A stretch of 21,249 bases of DNA from Gaiellasilicea sp035575835 (lineage in GTDB: Bacteria; Actinomycetota; Thermoleophilia; Gaiellales; Gaiellaceae): assembly GCA_035575835.1 (NCBI GenBank), contig DATLXM010000035.1, positions 1-21,249 of the forward strand, read 5' to 3'. Positions 15,230 to 21,249 of this stretch are shown here, one piece after another. Position 1 is the first letter of the stretch. The number at the start of each line of letters is the position of its first letter. The position numbers and the translations under genes are program-made. Under the pieces are notes generated by a model. It did no database searches. It saw nothing but the letters and a program-made list of their open reading frames with translations, and was not told the DNA's origin.

Positions 15230-15844
15230 GTGCCTGAGCTCGGACTCTTCCCGCTCGGAATCGTGCTCTTCCCGCAGGAGCAGATCCCGCTCCACATCTT
15301 CGAGGACCGCTACCAGGAGCTGATCGGTGAGTGTCTCGACGAGGACCGGGAGTTCGGGCTCGTGTTCGCGGACGAGGACGGCCTCCGAGAGATCGGGACG
15401 CGGGCCGCGGTCACGCAAGTGCTCGACCGGTTCGACGACGGCCGCCTGAACGTCGTCGTCCAGGGCCGGGAGCGGTTCCGCCTGCTCGAGCTGACCGGAG
15501 GGCGCTCCTTCCAGACCGGGCTCGTGGAGTCGGTCGAGGAGGCGCCCGACCCGGCGGATCCGGCCGACCTGGAGCGCGCGCTCGAGCTCTTCCGCAAGCT
15601 CGTCGAGCTCACGGGCTCGGACGTCGAGGAGCCCGAGGCGGGGAGTGACGAGCTCTCGTTCCAGCTCGCGGGGCGATTCGACTTCGCCCCCGAGCTCAAG
15701 CAGAAACTGCTCCAGCTCACCTCCGAGCGCGAGCGGGTGAAGCAGCTCGCAGACCTGCTCGAGGGAGCGGCGGCGACGGTCGCCCAGGAGCAGGAGATCG
15801 CGGGCCGCGCTGCCACGAACGGCAAGGTCGACCCGCGCGGTTGA
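15230..15844 (+). CDS. LON substrate-binding domain protein
   Basis: This 204-residue protein is an isolated LON N-terminal domain. The start PELGLFPLGIVLFPQEQIPLHIFEDRYQELI matches the family signature. A middle beta segment LNVVVQGRERFRLLEL and a helical C-terminal half (FAPELKQKLLQLTSERERVKQLADLLEGA) follow. There is no AAA or serine-protease domain, so it is not Lon protease itself. Stand-alone LON proteins are common in actinobacteria with no settled function; they may bind peptides or act as adaptors. The gene lies 28 bases before sufS on the same strand, but with no sign of coupling. Confidence 0.87.
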   Translation: MPELGLFPLGIVLFPQEQIPLHIFEDRYQELIGECLDEDREFGLVFADEDGLREIGTRAAVTQVLDRFDDGRLNVVVQGRERFRLLELTGGRSFQTGLVESVEEAPDPADPADLERALELFRKLVELTGSDVEEPEAGSDELSFQLAGRFDFAPELKQKLLQLTSERERVKQLADLLEGAAATVAQEQEIAGRAATNGKVDPRG

Positions 15845-15872
15845 CGTCAGTGGCGCCAGTACCATGACGGCC

Positions 15873-17117
15873 ATGGCCGTCGCCGCCACCACGAAGCTCG
15901 ACGCCCAGCGCCTCCGCGCCGACTTCCCCTTTCTCGAGGAGCTCCAGAACGGGCTGCCGGTCGCGTTTCTCGACTCAGCCGCTTCGACCCAGAAGCCCCG
16001 GCAAGTGCTCGAGGCGATGACCGAGTTCTATTCGCACTCCTACGCCAACGTGCACCGCGGCGTCTACCGCCTCGCCGAGCGCGCGACCGACGGCTACGAG
16101 GGCGCGCGCGTCAAGGTGGCGAAATTCGTCAACGCGCCTTCGGAGCGCGAGGTGATCTTCACCCGGCAGGCGACCGAGGCGCTCAACCTGGTCGCGTACG
16201 CGTGGGGACTGGACAACCTCGGGCCGGGCGACGTCGTGATCGTCAGCGAACTCGAGCACCACTCCAACTTCGTCCCGTGGCAGTACATCGCGGGCCGCAC
16301 CGGCGCCGCCTTCCGGACGATCCCGATCGACGATCACGGGGAGTTGCAGCTCGACGCGCTCGACGGGCTCGCCGCCGAGGGGAACGTGAAGGTCGTCGCG
16401 ACCGGGCTCGTCTCGAACACGCTCGGCACGGTCAACCCGGTCGAGAAGCTGACCGTCTGGGCGCACGAGCAGGGCGCGATCATGGTCGTCGACGCGGCTC
16501 AGGCCGCTCCGCACCGGACGATCGACGTGCAGGCGCTCGGCTGCGACTTCCTCGCGATCTCCGCGCACAAGATGCTCGGCCCGACCGGGGTCGGCGCCCT
16601 CTGGGGCCGCCGGGAGTTGCTCGAGCAGATGTCCCCGTTCAACCTCGGCGGCCACATGATCCGCACGGTCACCGCGGAGGAAACGACCTGGGGCCAGCTC
16701 CCCTACAAGTTCGAGGCGGGAACGGGCCCGATCGCCGAAGCGGTCGGCTTCGGCGCGGCGATCGACTACCTCAGTGCGGTCGGGCTCGACGCGATCGCCC
16801 GTCACGAGCACGAGCTGACCGAGTACGCGCTCGACAAGCTCGGCGAGCTGCCCTGGATCGAAACCTACGGGCCCGTGGTCGAGCGGCGGGCGGGGATCGT
16901 CTCGTTCAACGTCGAGGGCGTGCACCCGCACGACGTCTGCCAGATCCTCGACTGGGAAGGAGTCGCGATCCGCGGCGGCCACCACTGCACCCAGCCGCTG
17001 ATGCACCGGCTCGGCGTGATCGCGACGAACCGGGCGAGCTTCTACCTCTACACGATTCCCGAGGAGATCGACCGGCTCGTCGCCGGGCTCGAGAAGGTCA
17101 AGCAGAACCTGGGTTGA
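15873..17117 (+). CDS. sufS: Cysteine desulfurase SufS
   Basis: This is a group II PLP-dependent cysteine desulfurase of about 414 residues. It converts cysteine to alanine and a persulfide used for Fe-S assembly. The family landmarks are FLDSAASTQKPRQVLEAM, ANVHRGVYRLAERAT, ELEHHSNFVPWQ, DAAQAAPH, SAHKMLGPTGVGALWG with PLP-lysine K233, and RGGHHCTQPLM with the active-site Cys372. The ATG at 15873 is seven bases after a TACCAT box and gives AVAATTKLDAQRLRADFPFL; an in-frame ATG at 15864 is possible but would overlap that box. Its stop shares bases with the sufU start (TGATG), so the pair is translationally coupled. Numbers count from 15873. Confidence 0.95.
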   Translation: MAVAATTKLDAQRLRADFPFLEELQNGLPVAFLDSAASTQKPRQVLEAMTEFYSHSYANVHRGVYRLAERATDGYEGARVKVAKFVNAPSEREVIFTRQATEALNLVAYAWGLDNLGPGDVVIVSELEHHSNFVPWQYIAGRTGAAFRTIPIDDHGELQLDALDGLAAEGNVKVVATGLVSNTLGTVNPVEKLTVWAHEQGAIMVVDAAQAAPHRTIDVQALGCDFLAISAHKMLGPTGVGALWGRRELLEQMSPFNLGGHMIRTVTAEETTWGQLPYKFEAGTGPIAEAVGFGAAIDYLSAVGLDAIARHEHELTEYALDKLGELPWIETYGPVVERRAGIVSFNVEGVHPHDVCQILDWEGVAIRGGHHCTQPLMHRLGVIATNRASFYLYTIPEEIDRLVAGLEKVKQNLG

Positions 17118-17545
17118 TGTCGGAATTCGATCAGCTGTACCGCGAGGTCATCCTCGACCACTACCGCAACCCACGCGGGCACGGCGCGCTGGAGCACGCG
17201 GACGTGTCGGCCGAGGGTCAGAACCCGCTCTGCGGGGACGAGATCTCGATCTCGCTCGCCTTCGACGGCGACACGATCGCGGACGTCCGCTTCGAGGGCC
17301 GCGGCTGCGCGATCTCGCAGGCGGCGACCTCGATGCTGACCGAGCTCGTCGTCGGCCGAGATGCAGCGGAGGTGGCGCGGATGCCCAAAGAGGAGCTGCT
17401 CGAGGAGATCGGGATCCCGCTCACGCCCGTCCGGCTCAAGTGTGCCCTGCTCGGGTTGGGAGTCCTGAAAGTCGCCTTGAACAAAGGCAAGGGAACGCCC
17501 CTGCCGGAAGAGTGGGCCGGCAGCGACGAGCTCAGCTTCACGTGA
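17117..17545 (+). CDS. sufU: SufU/IscU-type Fe-S sulfur acceptor, compact form
   Basis: The 142-residue protein is SufU by context (directly after sufS) and sequence. It has the three expected cysteines and Asp: Cys39 and Asp41 in NPLCGDE, Cys64 in GRGCAISQAA, and Cys109 in RLKCALLG. SufU binds zinc through such residues and takes persulfide from SufS. Lys108 before the last Cys is SufU-like; IscU has His there. The spacing from second to third cysteine is only 45 residues, like IscU, whereas B. subtilis SufU has about 62, so the insertion typical of SufU appears missing. It starts at ATG 17117 within the sufS stop and ends overlapping the Rieske gene by 4 bases. Confidence 0.92.
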   Translation: MSEFDQLYREVILDHYRNPRGHGALEHADVSAEGQNPLCGDEISISLAFDGDTIADVRFEGRGCAISQAATSMLTELVVGRDAAEVARMPKEELLEEIGIPLTPVRLKCALLGLGVLKVALNKGKGTPLPEEWAGSDELSFT

Positions 17546-17856
17546 CCGTCGACGTCTGCCCGGTCGAGGAGCTCCCGCCCGGCGCCGTCAAGATCGTCTA
17601 CGCGGGTCTTACCGGGATCGGCGTCTACAACTGCGACGGCAAGCTCTACGCGATCGAGGACCGCTGCTCCCACGACGACGGCCCGCTCTGCGAGGGCGAC
17701 TGGGAGCCCGAGCTGTGCATCGCGATCTGCCCCCGCCACGGGGCGCGGTTCGACATCACCACCGGCAGCGCTCTGACCCTGCCCGCCTTCGAGCCCGTCG
17801 AGACCTTCGCGGTCCGGGTGGAGGACGGCTGGGTCAAAGTCGACGCTCCGGGCTAG
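17542..17856 (+). CDS. Rieske-type [2Fe-2S] ferredoxin
   Basis: The 104-residue protein starts at GTG 17542, overlapping the sufU stop (GTGA). It has the Rieske cluster-binding motifs Cys42-x-His44 (RCSHDDGPL) and Cys63-x2-His66 (CPRHGARFD), about 18 residues apart. The rest is the small beta-barrel with GDG-type hairpins and ends VKVDAPG. It has no membrane anchor, so it is a soluble ferredoxin, not a cytochrome complex subunit. In many actinobacteria a similar ferredoxin follows sufU; a role as electron donor or acceptor for cluster assembly is plausible but unproven. A longer frame upstream is a shadow of sufU. Confidence 0.93.
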   Translation: MTVDVCPVEELPPGAVKIVYAGLTGIGVYNCDGKLYAIEDRCSHDDGPLCEGDWEPELCIAICPRHGARFDITTGSALTLPAFEPVETFAVRVEDGWVKVDAPG

Positions 17857-17893
17857 CGGCTGAATTCGCGAGATCGTCCTCCGGCCGCTCAGC

Positions 17894-17899
17894 TATATT
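17894..17899 (+). promoter_or_regulatory. -10-like box TATATT of the candidate RNA
   Basis: TATATT is the best -10 hexamer seen in this G+C-rich window. No convincing -35 lies 17 bases upstream, which is common for actinobacterial promoters. A start near 17906 would put the long Shine-Dalgarno sequence almost at the 5' end. Confidence 0.5.
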
Positions 17900-17911
17900 C
17901 CGCTCAACCGC

Positions 17912-17927
17912 GGAAAGGAGGTGGTCC
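17912..17927 (+). promoter_or_regulatory. Extended Shine-Dalgarno sequence
   Basis: Bases 17913-17927 pair with the last 15 bases of a typical 16S rRNA tail (GGATCACCTCCTTTC) throughout, with one G-U wobble. Ordinary sites use 4-8 bases. The GGAGG core ends 10 bases before the GTG at 17932. Confidence 0.7.
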
Positions 17928-17931
17928 GGTA

Positions 17932-17973
17932 GTGACAGATTCCAGTACGGGCAGTGGAGGTACTAGCCGGTAG
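17932..17973 (+). CDS. 13-residue small ORF MTDSSTGSGGTSR
   Basis: GTG at 17932 opens a 13-codon frame ending in TAG (17971-17973), preceded by the long ribosome-binding sequence. The peptide is small, polar and Ser/Gly/Thr-rich, with no hydrophobic stretch or signal. Its last codons form one arm of the outer stem, and its TAG is the base of the inner stem of the RNA structure, so translating ribosomes would disturb that fold. It could be a leader peptide that senses translation, a real micro-protein, or only a ribosome docking site. Confidence 0.45.
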   Translation: MTDSSTGSGGTSR

Positions 17974-18099
17974 GGGCGCGTCCCCGGAACCTGCAAGGGG
18001 AATCGTCTAGCCAGCGTGGGGGACTACGCGTTACGCGCCGCCGTTTCTTGACTGGAGCGGCCCGGAAACGCCCCTACTAATTCCAGGCTAGTCACCGGA

Positions 18100-18147
18100 T
18101 CAGGGCCCCGCCGACTCACATCGAGTCCGGGGCCCTGACTCTTTCTA
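18100..18147 (+). terminator. Strong intrinsic terminator
   Basis: TCAGGGCCCCG (18100-18110) pairs perfectly with CGGGGCCCTGA (18128-18138), an 11-bp G+C-rich stem. An inner stem GACTC/GAGTC (18113-18117/18123-18127) has a five-base loop. The plus strand then reads ACTCTTTCT, a modest U-rich tail that overlaps the stop codon of the convergent SDR gene. On the minus strand the hairpin follows the SDR stop but lacks a T run. It probably stops both transcripts, more efficiently on plus. Confidence 0.85.
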
Positions 18148-19029
18148 GGCAGCGCGGCGGAGCTGCTCGTCGAGCGGGACGAGTGGGAAGCCGAAGGTGT
18201 CGACCGCGTCCGCGTTGGAGACGACGTTGTCGCCCGCCTCGAGCATCGTCAGCTGGTCGCGCGTGACCGGTGGGTTCGGCAGCCGCTCGAGCAGGGACGC
18301 CTGCGCCCGCATCAGCCCGAACGGCAGGTGCACCGACGGCCTGCGCGAGCCGGTGCTCCGCTTCAGCCTCGCCCAGAACTCGTTCCAGGTGACGACGTCG
18401 GGGCCGCCGAGATCGTAGGTCCGGTTGGCGGCCTCGGGCTTGTCGATCGATGCGGCGAAATAGGCTGCGACGTCCTCGACCCAGATCGGCTGGATCCGCT
18501 GCGTTCCCGGCCCCACGATCGGCGTCACGGGAGCGAGCTTCGCGATCTTCTGGAACTGGGCGAGCGCGCCGCCTCCCTTCCCGAAGATGAAGCTCGGCCG
18601 GAAGATCACATGCTCGAGTCCCGATTCCTTGACCGCCTGCTCCATCGCCCATTTCGCGCCGTAGTACGGCACGAGATCCTTCGTCCGCTCGTCCGTGCCG
18701 AGCGCCGACATGAGCACGAAGCGGCGGACGCCGGCTTCGCGGGCGGCCGCGGTGAGGTCGCGCGTGCCCTGGCTCATCACTCGCTCGAAGTCGCGTGGCT
18801 TGCCGGTGAGAATCGCGACGAGGTGGACGACCGTGTCGCAGCCCTCGGCGGCGCGCCGGAGGCTCGCCGCATCGGTCATCTCGCCGACGAAGGTCTCGCA
18901 GCCCCAGGCGTGGAGCCGTCCGGCATCCGCGCCGTCTCGGACGAGCGCGCGCAGCTCACGGCCCTCGGCGCGCAGCGCGTGGACGACGTAGGGGCCGACG
19001 AAGCCGGTTGCACCAGTGAGCAGAATCAT
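18145..19029 (-). CDS. Atypical SDR, NAD(P)-binding epimerase/NDUFA9-like protein
   Basis: The 294-residue protein begins MILLTGATGFVGPYVVHAL, the glycine-rich Rossmann motif of extended or atypical short-chain dehydrogenases. The segment CDTVVHLVAILTGKPRDFERVM and VPYYGAKWAMEQAVKESGL, with a Y-x3-K pair, are typical of the NDUFA9/NmrA-like atypical SDRs, as is FRPSFIFGKGGGALAQFQKIAKL. Such proteins bind NAD(P)H; bacterial members have been linked to quinone or lipid metabolism or redox sensing, but no activity can be assigned. It starts at ATG 19029, ten bases after the dcd stop on the same strand, so it is likely the second gene of a dcd operon. The terminator at 18100 lies just past its stop. 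Confidence 0.87.
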   Translation of the reverse strand: MILLTGATGFVGPYVVHALRAEGRELRALVRDGADAGRLHAWGCETFVGEMTDAASLRRAAEGCDTVVHLVAILTGKPRDFERVMSQGTRDLTAAAREAGVRRFVLMSALGTDERTKDLVPYYGAKWAMEQAVKESGLEHVIFRPSFIFGKGGGALAQFQKIAKLAPVTPIVGPGTQRIQPIWVEDVAAYFAASIDKPEAANRTYDLGGPDVVTWNEFWARLKRSTGSRRPSVHLPFGLMRAQASLLERLPNPPVTRDQLTMLEAGDNVVSNADAVDTFGFPLVPLDEQLRRAA

Positions 19030-19039
19030 CGGATCGCTT

Positions 19040-19603
19040 TCACTCGAAGTTCTTCCAGTAGCGGCTGGGGGTTGGTCCCTTCTGCCCCTGGTACTTCGAC
19101 CCCAACCCGCCCGAGCCGTACGGCGACTCCGCGGCCTCGGTCATCTGGACGAACGAGACCTGGCCGATCTTCATCCCGTGGTAGATCGTGATCGGGAGGT
19201 TCGCGACGTTCGAGAGCTCGAGCGTGACGTGGCCGTCCCACCCGGGGTCGATGAAGCCGGCGGTCGAGTGGATCAGGAGCCCGAGGCGGCCGAGAGAGCT
19301 CTTCCCCTCGAGCCGGGCGACCAGGTCGTCCGGAAGGCGGATTCGCTCCAGGGTCGAGCCCAGCACGAACTCGCCGGGATGGAGGATGAACGGTGTCTCG
19401 TCGTCGATCGTGACGAGTTCCGTCAACTCCTCCTGCGGCTGCTTCACGTCGATGAACGGGTAGTTCCAGTTCCGGAAGACGCGGAAGTAGCGATCGACGC
19501 GGACGTCGAGGCTCGACGGTTGCATCAGCGACTCGTCGTAGGGCTCGACCTCGATCCGGCCCTCGGTGAGCAGGCGGCGAATCGTCCGGTCGGAGAGAAC
19601 CAC
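19040..19603 (-). CDS. dcd: dCTP deaminase, probably the bifunctional DCD-DUT type
   Basis: The 187-residue protein starts MVLSDRTIRRLLTEGRIEVEP and closely follows the M. tuberculosis enzyme. The active-site blocks are LEGKSSLGRLGLLIHSTAGF and IDPGWDGHVTLELSNVANLP. Ser102, Arg106, Asp119 and Glu129 fall at the same numbers as in the mycobacterial enzyme, which both deaminates dCTP and hydrolyses dUTP to dUMP. That dual activity is therefore likely here, as inference. It ends GSKYQGQKGPTPSRYWKNFE. The GTG at 19603 lies six bases after AAGAAT on the minus strand, a leaderless-type start, and gives the family's usual N terminus; a longer upstream frame is a shadow. It is divergent from the DUF4015 gene. 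Confidence 0.95.
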   Translation of the reverse strand: MVLSDRTIRRLLTEGRIEVEPYDESLMQPSSLDVRVDRYFRVFRNWNYPFIDVKQPQEELTELVTIDDETPFILHPGEFVLGSTLERIRLPDDLVARLEGKSSLGRLGLLIHSTAGFIDPGWDGHVTLELSNVANLPITIYHGMKIGQVSFVQMTEAAESPYGSGGLGSKYQGQKGPTPSRYWKNFE

Positions 19604-19609
19604 GGAGCG

Positions 19610-19615
19610 ATTCTT
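19610..19615 (-). promoter_or_regulatory. -10 box of dcd (leaderless)
   Basis: On minus AAGAAT is followed by six bases (CGCTCC) and GTG 19603. The match is weaker at the first position, but A2 and T6 are kept and the spacer is exact. Confidence 0.45.
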
Positions 19616-19658
19616 GCAGGCTCGGTCCGGACCGCGTACCGTTCCCGCGCCCGTGTCG

Positions 19659-20834
19659 ATGCTCTTCGAGCCGCTGGAACCGAACGAGCGCTTTCGCGCG
19701 CGTCGCGACGCGGCCCGGAGACGCAAGCGGCAGCGACGCAGTGCGCTCGTTGGGATTCTTCTCACCGGCGTGCTCGGGCTCGCCGCCGGGGCGAAGGTCG
19801 TCACCGCCGAGGAGCGGGCGGCACAGGCGACGAAGCCGGCGAAGCCGAAGCCGGTGTGGCCGCAGCCGCGTCCGTACTCGAGCGAGGTGCGCGGCGTGCA
19901 CGTGACGATGGCGCTCGCCTCGCTCGACGGCAAGTTCGCCGAGTACCTCGATCTGACGAGGGAAGGCCTGAACACGATCGAGCTCGACGTCAAGGACGAG
20001 AACGGCGAGGTCGGCTTCGTCCCCTCGGCCGTCCCGCTCGCGACGAAGGTCGGCGCGGCGCGGCCGTACTACGAGCCGCGGCAGCTCGCGACCGCCGCCC
20101 ACGCACGCGGTGTGTACCTGATCGGCCGCGTGGTCATGTTCGAGGATCCGCTCCTCTCGGAGGGCCGCCCCGATCTCGCGCTGCACAACCCGGACGGCTC
20201 GGTCTGGCACAACGACGCCGGGCTCGGCTGGACGAACCCGTACGACCGGCGTGTCTGGGATTACAACGTCTCGATCGCGGAGGTGGCGGCGAGAGCAGGC
20301 TTCGACGAGATCCAGTTCGACTACGTTCGCTTCCCGAGTGACGGCGACGTCCAGAACATCGTCTTCCCGCGCAAGACGGCGACCCCGCCCGGGTGGGTGA
20401 TCGCCGAGTTCGTCAACTACGCGGCGCGACGGCTGAAGCCGCTCGGAGTCCGTGTCTCGACCGATGTTTTCGGACTCGCCGCGACGCGTGATCTCGGGAT
20501 CGGGCAGGTGCCGCGCCGGATCTCGAAGTACGTCGACGCCGTTTACCCGATGGTTTATCCCTCCCACTTCGGCGCGGGTGAGTACCAGCTGGACGACCCG
20601 AATGCGTCGCCCGGCGAGACGGTGCAGTACGCCCTCTCGCACTTCCGGCGCGAGCTCCGGCCGAGCAAGGCGATGCTGATCCCGTGGCTCCAGGATTTCT
20701 CGTACGGCCGCACCTACGGGCTCGCGGACGTGCAGGCGCAGATCGATGCGGCACGCCAGATGGGAGCCAAGGGGTACCTGCTCTGGAACGCTGCAGGCGT
20801 CTACACCCCGGGCGCGCTCGCTCCCGCCCCGTAG
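19659..20834 (+). CDS. DUF4015 putative glycoside hydrolase with N-terminal membrane anchor
   Basis: The protein of about 391 residues begins with a charged segment (FEPLEPNERFRARRDAARRRKRQRR). One transmembrane helix or uncleaved signal, SALVGILLTGVLGLAAG, is at about 28-44. A Lys/Pro-rich linker (ATKPAKPKPVWPQPRPY) precedes a TIM-barrel domain of the DUF4015 type (GVHVTMALASLDGKFAEYL, LNTIELDVKDENGEVGF, GVYLIGRVVMFEDPLL, FDEIQFDYVRFPSDGD, VSTDVFGLAA, VYPMVYPSHFG). The acidic residues in FDEIQFDYVRFP are the likely catalytic region. The family is thought to act on extracellular polysaccharide, but no substrate is established. I chose ATG 19659; GTG 19653 is possible. A TACCGT box at 19637-19642 lies 10 bases before that GTG, off the six-base rule seen elsewhere. 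Confidence 0.87.
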   Translation: MLFEPLEPNERFRARRDAARRRKRQRRSALVGILLTGVLGLAAGAKVVTAEERAAQATKPAKPKPVWPQPRPYSSEVRGVHVTMALASLDGKFAEYLDLTREGLNTIELDVKDENGEVGFVPSAVPLATKVGAARPYYEPRQLATAAHARGVYLIGRVVMFEDPLLSEGRPDLALHNPDGSVWHNDAGLGWTNPYDRRVWDYNVSIAEVAARAGFDEIQFDYVRFPSDGDVQNIVFPRKTATPPGWVIAEFVNYAARRLKPLGVRVSTDVFGLAATRDLGIGQVPRRISKYVDAVYPMVYPSHFGAGEYQLDDPNASPGETVQYALSHFRRELRPSKAMLIPWLQDFSYGRTYGLADVQAQIDAARQMGAKGYLLWNAAGVYTPGALAPAP

Positions 20835-20848
20835 CTCGTATCGTTCGT

Positions 20849-20854
20849 TACACT
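20849..20854 (+). promoter_or_regulatory. -10 box of the CBS protein gene (leaderless)
   Basis: TACACT is followed by six bases (CGCCTG) and GTG 20861. No Shine-Dalgarno sequence is seen. Confidence 0.5.
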
Positions 20855-20860
20855 CGCCTG

Positions 20861-21249
20861 GTGCCACTGGCGATGACGGTGTCGGTCGTGAGCGTGGAGC
20901 CCGGTGAGTCGGCTCACACCGCCGTGCGGAAGATGCTCGACGGCCACGTCGGCTCGGTCGCGGTCTGCGACGGCGCGCGCCTCGTGGGGATCTTCACCGA
21001 GCGCGACGTCCTCCGGCTCGCGGGCGACGGCGTCGATCTTCAGCGCACGACCGTCGCGGAGGTGATGACCGCAAACCCGGTCACCGTCTCCCCCGACGTC
21101 GATCCACTCGAAGCGGCGAAGCTGATGGTCGAGCGCAAGATCAGGCACCTGCCCGTCGTCGAGGGCGACCACCTGCACGGGATGATCGGGATCCGAGATC
21201 TTCTCGGGACGCTCGTCGAGCGCGTCTGGCGCTCCCACGACGAGGACGC
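20861..21249 (+). CDS. CBS-domain pair protein (3' end beyond window)
   Basis: The frame opens at GTG 20861 (PLAMTVSVVSVEPGESAHTAVRKM) and stays open to the window end, giving at least 129 residues. Two CBS motifs are visible. The first runs from about 10 to 60, with HVGSVAVCDGARLVGIFTER and DVLRLAG. The second covers about 66-120, with VMTANPVTVSPDVDPLEAAK and HLPVVEGDHLHGMIGIRDLL. Such paired CBS domains bind adenosyl nucleotides (AMP, ATP, SAM) as sensor modules. Most stand-alone bacterial members of this size have no known partner. Whether further domains follow cannot be seen. The start is of the leaderless type. Confidence 0.88.
   Translation, partial: MPLAMTVSVVSVEPGESAHTAVRKMLDGHVGSVAVCDGARLVGIFTERDVLRLAGDGVDLQRTTVAEVMTANPVTVSPDVDPLEAAKLMVERKIRHLPVVEGDHLHGMIGIRDLLGTLVERVWRSHDED

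Larger units (their letters stand above)
17906..18147 (+). ncRNA. Candidate structured RNA with embedded tiny ORF (unidentified)
   Basis: The region after the Rieske gene holds no ordinary gene but is organised. A TATATT box (17894) is followed by an extended Shine-Dalgarno sequence (17912-17927), a 13-codon ORF (17932-17973), and nested pairings. ACTAGCC (17962-17968) pairs with GGCTAGT (18086-18092), and directly inside TAGGGGCG (17971-17978) pairs with CGCCCCTA (18069-18076). Inside that, TCCCC/GGGGA (17981-17985/17997-18001) and smaller hairpins can form, so a multibranch fold is likely. CTAGCC at 18007-18012 can compete for GGCTAG. A very stable terminator hairpin closes the unit. No plus-strand gene follows for about 1.5 kb, so it is not a leader of a downstream gene. 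I do not recognise it as 6S RNA, SRP RNA, tmRNA or a known riboswitch. Confidence 0.5.

Noticed and set aside
18021..18050. Possible tmRNA: the frame reads DYALRAAVS then TGA, like the DYALAA tag
   Set aside because: No tRNA-like end (no T-loop sequence, no acceptor stem with CCA) and the length is too short; the match is probably chance.
1..21249. CRISPR arrays, insertion sequences, tRNA and rRNA genes
   Set aside because: No spaced direct repeats, transposase motifs, cloverleaf-like or rRNA-like segments were seen on reading.

Overview
This is a G+C-rich window with dense, mostly short-gapped genes and many GTG starts. It looks like an actinobacterial chromosome. The Dcd resembles the mycobacterial type and SufB is of the actinobacterial type; class Thermoleophilia (soil or environmental genome) is my inference, not proven. 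Several genes appear to start as leaderless transcripts: a TANNNT-like -10 hexamer lies exactly 6 nt before the GTG or ATG at nine starts.

Layout. (a) 1-3981 is the first half of an iron-sulfur (SUF) locus: a divergent, edge-truncated SufR-like winged-helix regulator, an A+T-rich promoter island, then sufB, three tandem vicinal-oxygen-chelate (VOC) genes and sufD, all overlapping or nearly so. (b) 4029-7250 encodes a large secreted fusion of an alpha/alpha six-hairpin glycosidase-like region and an alpha/beta-hydrolase (esterase) domain. (c) 7247-8166 (minus) holds a nucleoside deoxyribosyltransferase-like gene overlapping a decayed F420-type NADP oxidoreductase. (d) 8184-10973 holds a short queF, a CbbX-like AAA ATPase, a YceH-like (DUF480) protein, a cupin and a small hypothetical. 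(e) 11011-12397 is an FAD-linked BBE-type oxidase gene broken by a frameshift at a G6 run. (f) 12529-14551 is the ABC-F ATPase EttA with a small membrane protein behind it. (g) 14576-15844 encodes a methyltransferase and a LON-domain protein. (h) 15873-17856 is the second half of the SUF system: sufS, sufU and a Rieske ferredoxin, translationally coupled. (i) 17890-18147 has no ordinary gene but carries a promoter-like box, an unusually long Shine-Dalgarno sequence, a 13-codon ORF, nested inverted repeats and a strong terminator, and looks like an undescribed structured RNA. (j) 18145-19603 (minus) is dcd and an atypical SDR. (k) 19659 to the end holds a DUF4015 glycoside-hydrolase-like membrane protein and an edge-truncated CBS-pair protein.

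How it fits together. SufS takes sulfur from cysteine, SufU accepts or relays it, and SufB-SufD form the cluster scaffold. The ATPase SufC, which normally completes SufBCD, is not in this window, and the SUF genes are split into two blocks about 12 kb apart. The place within the operon where further suf genes might be expected holds three VOC paralogs that share a conserved cysteine. The most interesting items are the RNA/tiny-ORF locus at 17890-18147, the VOC cassette in the sufBD operon, and the recurrent leaderless-start architecture, including one -10 box shared by two divergent genes.
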